Part shown: positions 25,426 through 26,705 of the stretch, in pieces
How the letters are laid out: the number at the start of each line of letters is the position of its first letter
Numbering within the stretch: the first letter of the stretch is position 1
From: JANNWF01 sp052390415
GTDB taxonomy: Bacteria; Pseudomonadota; Gammaproteobacteria; Xanthomonadales; Xanthomonadaceae
Assembly (NCBI GenBank): GCA_052390415.1
Contig: JBQTGY010000072.1
Span: forward strand, 1 to 26,705
DNA: 26,705 nt
Reading direction: 5' to 3'
Translations under genes and position numbers: made by a program
The notes under the pieces: model-generated
Told to the model about the DNA's origin: nothing
The model's database searches: none
What the model saw: only the letters and a program-made list of their open reading frames with translations

Positions 25426-25950
25426 TAGTCCCACTCGACCCAGGCTGATCTGACGGGACGTCAGCGCGTGATGCTGGGCCTGCTCGATCAAAGCTCGCGC
25501 GCCTGTTTGCGTTTGTGCGAGTTCCCGGACAAATCGTCGCTGACTATCGTGCGCGAGTTGATTGGCGCGTTTCGACAGTACGGCGTGCCCGGCGCGCTGC
25601 GCACCGACAACGAAGCATGCTTGGTGTCGCGGACGATGCGGTTTGCCTTGACCTTGATCGGCATTCGGCATCAGCGGACTGAATTGCATTGCCCGTGGCA
25701 GAACGGTCGCATCGAACGATTCTTCGGAACGCTCAAAACCAAGCTGGATCGCATCTCGATCATGGATGGAGACGACTTGCACACCAAACTCATCGAGTTC
25801 CGTTGCTGGTACAACCATGCGCGGCCGCATCAGCATTTGGATGGATGCACGCCGGCGGAGGCCTGGGCAGGACGATTGAAATCCGGGCGTCGGCCGCAGT
25901 GGTTTTTCGGTTGGGAGGGACGCTTGAATGGGTGGTTTTTTCCACCGTGA
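25426..25950 (+). pseudogene. 5'-truncated DDE integrase/transposase core (rve superfamily)
   Basis: The frame is open from after a stop at 25423-25425 to the stop at 25948. With GTG 25468 as residue 1, the core has LLDQSSRA at 5-12, catalytic Asp47 in LRTDNE and Glu83 in NGRIERFFGTLK. These are separated by 35 residues, the DD35E spacing. YNHARPHQHLDG and TPAEAW close the domain. The N-terminal HTH and the first catalytic Asp are missing, and in-frame stops at 25390 and 25423 block any upstream extension. The protein is therefore a remnant of an IS (IS481/IS3-like group, exact family uncertain). It points opposite to the operon. Confidence 0.85.
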
Positions 25951-26300
25951 CGGCGCTTGCACTCGGCAAGTCATGGCATGCATTTGGGCGGCGCAAGTTG
26001 TCCACGGGCGAACGTGGCTGGACGGTGGAAAATCGAGTCGTACAACGCAAAAAGCCACCAAAATGCGGTGGTTTGAAGGGTAAGCAGTAGGAATAACGCA
26101 AACACCTTCGCCGGGTGATTACGTTTCCATCGTCAATTCCGAAGTGACGAGCCAAGAATCTGGTCGCGGACCGCTTGCCCTGCGAAATCAAAGGCTCTGA
26201 CCCCATTGATCAATCGAAAACCTGAGGAAAGCCGGTGTTCAAAATCTTGGTGCTCAGGAGGTTGTGTCTTCTCGGAGCAGCGAAGTCGTCGCAATCCATT
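25951..26300. other. Intergenic IS-debris region
   Basis: No gene was recognised. The region holds a terminator-like hairpin (26052-26074), the segment GGCTCTGACCCC (26193-26204) and a perfect 10-bp palindrome ATTGATCAAT (26205-26214). In my recollection the GACCCC-containing segment recurs near mobile or repetitive elements in related bacteria; this is unverified. Confidence 0.4.
26047..26074 (-). terminator. Rho-independent terminator-like hairpin for minus-strand transcripts
   Basis: Read on the minus strand, AAACCACC pairs with GGTGGCTT around the loop GCATTTT (8-bp stem with one G-T pair). A run of five T's begins in the last bases of the stem, followed by GCG. It would stop transcription arriving from the truncated gene at the right edge before the operon. 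On the plus strand the U-run is weaker. Confidence 0.5.
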
Positions 26301-26513
26301 CGACCCATAGCGATTGGTCGGAAAAATTGGTTATTCGCAGGCTCCGAACCCGCCGGCAAACGCGCCGCCGCGATCATGAGCCTGATCGCCACCGCCAAAG
26401 CCAACGGTCACGACCCGCACGCCTGGCTCAGCGACGTGCTCGAACGTCTGCCGACGACGCTTGATCGCGATATCGACAGCCTGCTGCCGCAGAACTGGAA
26501 GCCGCACGGCTGA
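26301..26513 (+). pseudogene. IS66-family transposase (TnpC) C-terminal fragment
   Basis: Only the last 70 residues of the roughly 500-residue transposase remain. The segment RPIAIGRKNWLFAGSEPAGK, then AAAIMSLIATAKANGHDP, then WLSDVLERLPTT and a terminal LLPQNWKPHG, is the conserved end of IS66 TnpC. Homology stops abruptly upstream of Arg at 26301. The catalytic domain and the TnpA and TnpB genes are absent, so the element is dead. Confidence 0.9.
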
Positions 26514-26705
26514 TCGGTGCCGCATCGGTTTGCTGATGGGTAGGTGTCGTGGCCGGACGGTTACGCACGTCGGCGGCGAGCACGTTGATGCTCCAGAACT
26601 GCTCGACGGCGTCCTGCGCATCGGCCACGCGAACGCGTGCATTGAAGCTGCCGGCGGATGTCGGTGTCCACGTCACTTGCCCGCTGGCGTCGATGCTCAT
26701 GCCGG
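26428..26705 (-). pseudogene. 3' end of an Ig-domain (He_PIG-like) surface protein, tail replaced by IS66 sequence; 5' beyond window
   Basis: The frame enters from the right edge and ends at a TGA at 26428. Residues encoded from 26705 down to about 26566 read GMSIDASGQVTWTPTSAGS, followed by VRVADAQDAVEQFWSINV. This is the terminal half of a putative-Ig (He_PIG or cadherin-like) domain of the type found in large extracellular proteins. From about 26565 onward the frame runs antisense through the IS66 end and transposase fragment, giving a nonsensical Ser/Ala/Arg-rich tail. The original C-terminus is therefore lost. It could be a relic of a paralogue of the downstream giant or RHS gene, since it lies on the same strand. 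Confidence 0.65.
26556..26564 (+). repeat. Candidate right terminus of the IS66 remnant
   Basis: GACGGTTAC, 43 bases after the TnpC stop, differs by one base from the GACGCTTAC type of IS66 end (recalled from general knowledge, not checked). If it is the terminus, host sequence resumes at about 26565. Confidence 0.35.

Noticed and set aside
25327..26061. 244-codon minus-strand frame
   Set aside because: Antisense to the integrase core, whose plus-strand reading is unmistakable.
25790..26206. 138-codon minus-strand frame with an FLARHFGID-like start
   Set aside because: It overlaps the integrase 3' end and the terminator-like hairpin. No known domain, and the translation is poor in hydrophobic core residues.
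1..26705. CRISPR arrays, tRNA or rRNA genes
   Set aside because: No regularly spaced direct repeats and no tRNA- or rRNA-like sequence were seen. The periodic signals are protein-domain repeats.

Overview
The window is GC-rich bacterial DNA. A giant envelope protein with an IPTL-type C-terminal tail, an RHS protein fronted by a transglutaminase-like fold, and IS66 and DDE-integrase debris together suggest a gammaproteobacterium of the Lysobacterales (Xanthomonadales) type. That assignment is inference: no rRNA or housekeeping marker is present.

Layout. Almost everything is on the minus strand and reads right to left. (1) At the right edge, from 26428 to beyond 26705, is the 3' end of an unseen gene. 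Its last recognisable domain is a putative Ig (He_PIG-like) fold, and its tail appears to be replaced by IS66 sequence. (2) From about 25190 to 26565 lies a mobile-element graveyard: a 5'-truncated DDE integrase (25426-25950, plus strand), the last 70 codons of an IS66 TnpC transposase (26301-26513, plus strand), a terminator-like hairpin for minus-strand transcripts, and several inverted repeats. (3) From 24943 down to position 1 is a tightly packed three-gene operon. It comprises a 158-aa secreted protein, a 5,913-aa modular giant, and an RHS/YD-repeat protein of at least 2,244 aa that runs off the left edge. Both junctions are 4-base ATGA stop/start overlaps, so the three proteins are probably translationally coupled.

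The giant protein reads, in order: signal peptide; zinc-metallopeptidase-like domain with HEIMH; an alpha-toroid (terpenoid-cyclase-like) repeat region; five CARDB-like adhesion domains; three FlgD-like Ig domains interleaved with Ig domains and a propeller-like region; a glycine-rich linker; many Ig and about six fibronectin-III domains, one of which appears split by a discoidin-like domain; a second propeller-like insert between two cysteines; further CARDB-like domains; three tandem modules of about 370 residues; and an IPTL-CTERM-like anchor. The RHS protein has a signal peptide, a transglutaminase-like domain lacking the usual Cys and His, invasin-like Ig domains, a DUF6531-like region and then YD repeats. 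Its C-terminal tip, where a toxin would normally sit, is outside the window.

Working hypothesis (inference): the operon makes a cell-surface apparatus in which a very long anchored fibre carrying a peptidase head is produced in fixed linkage with an RHS shell protein and a small periplasmic accessory protein. It would serve adhesion, predation or contact-dependent competition.
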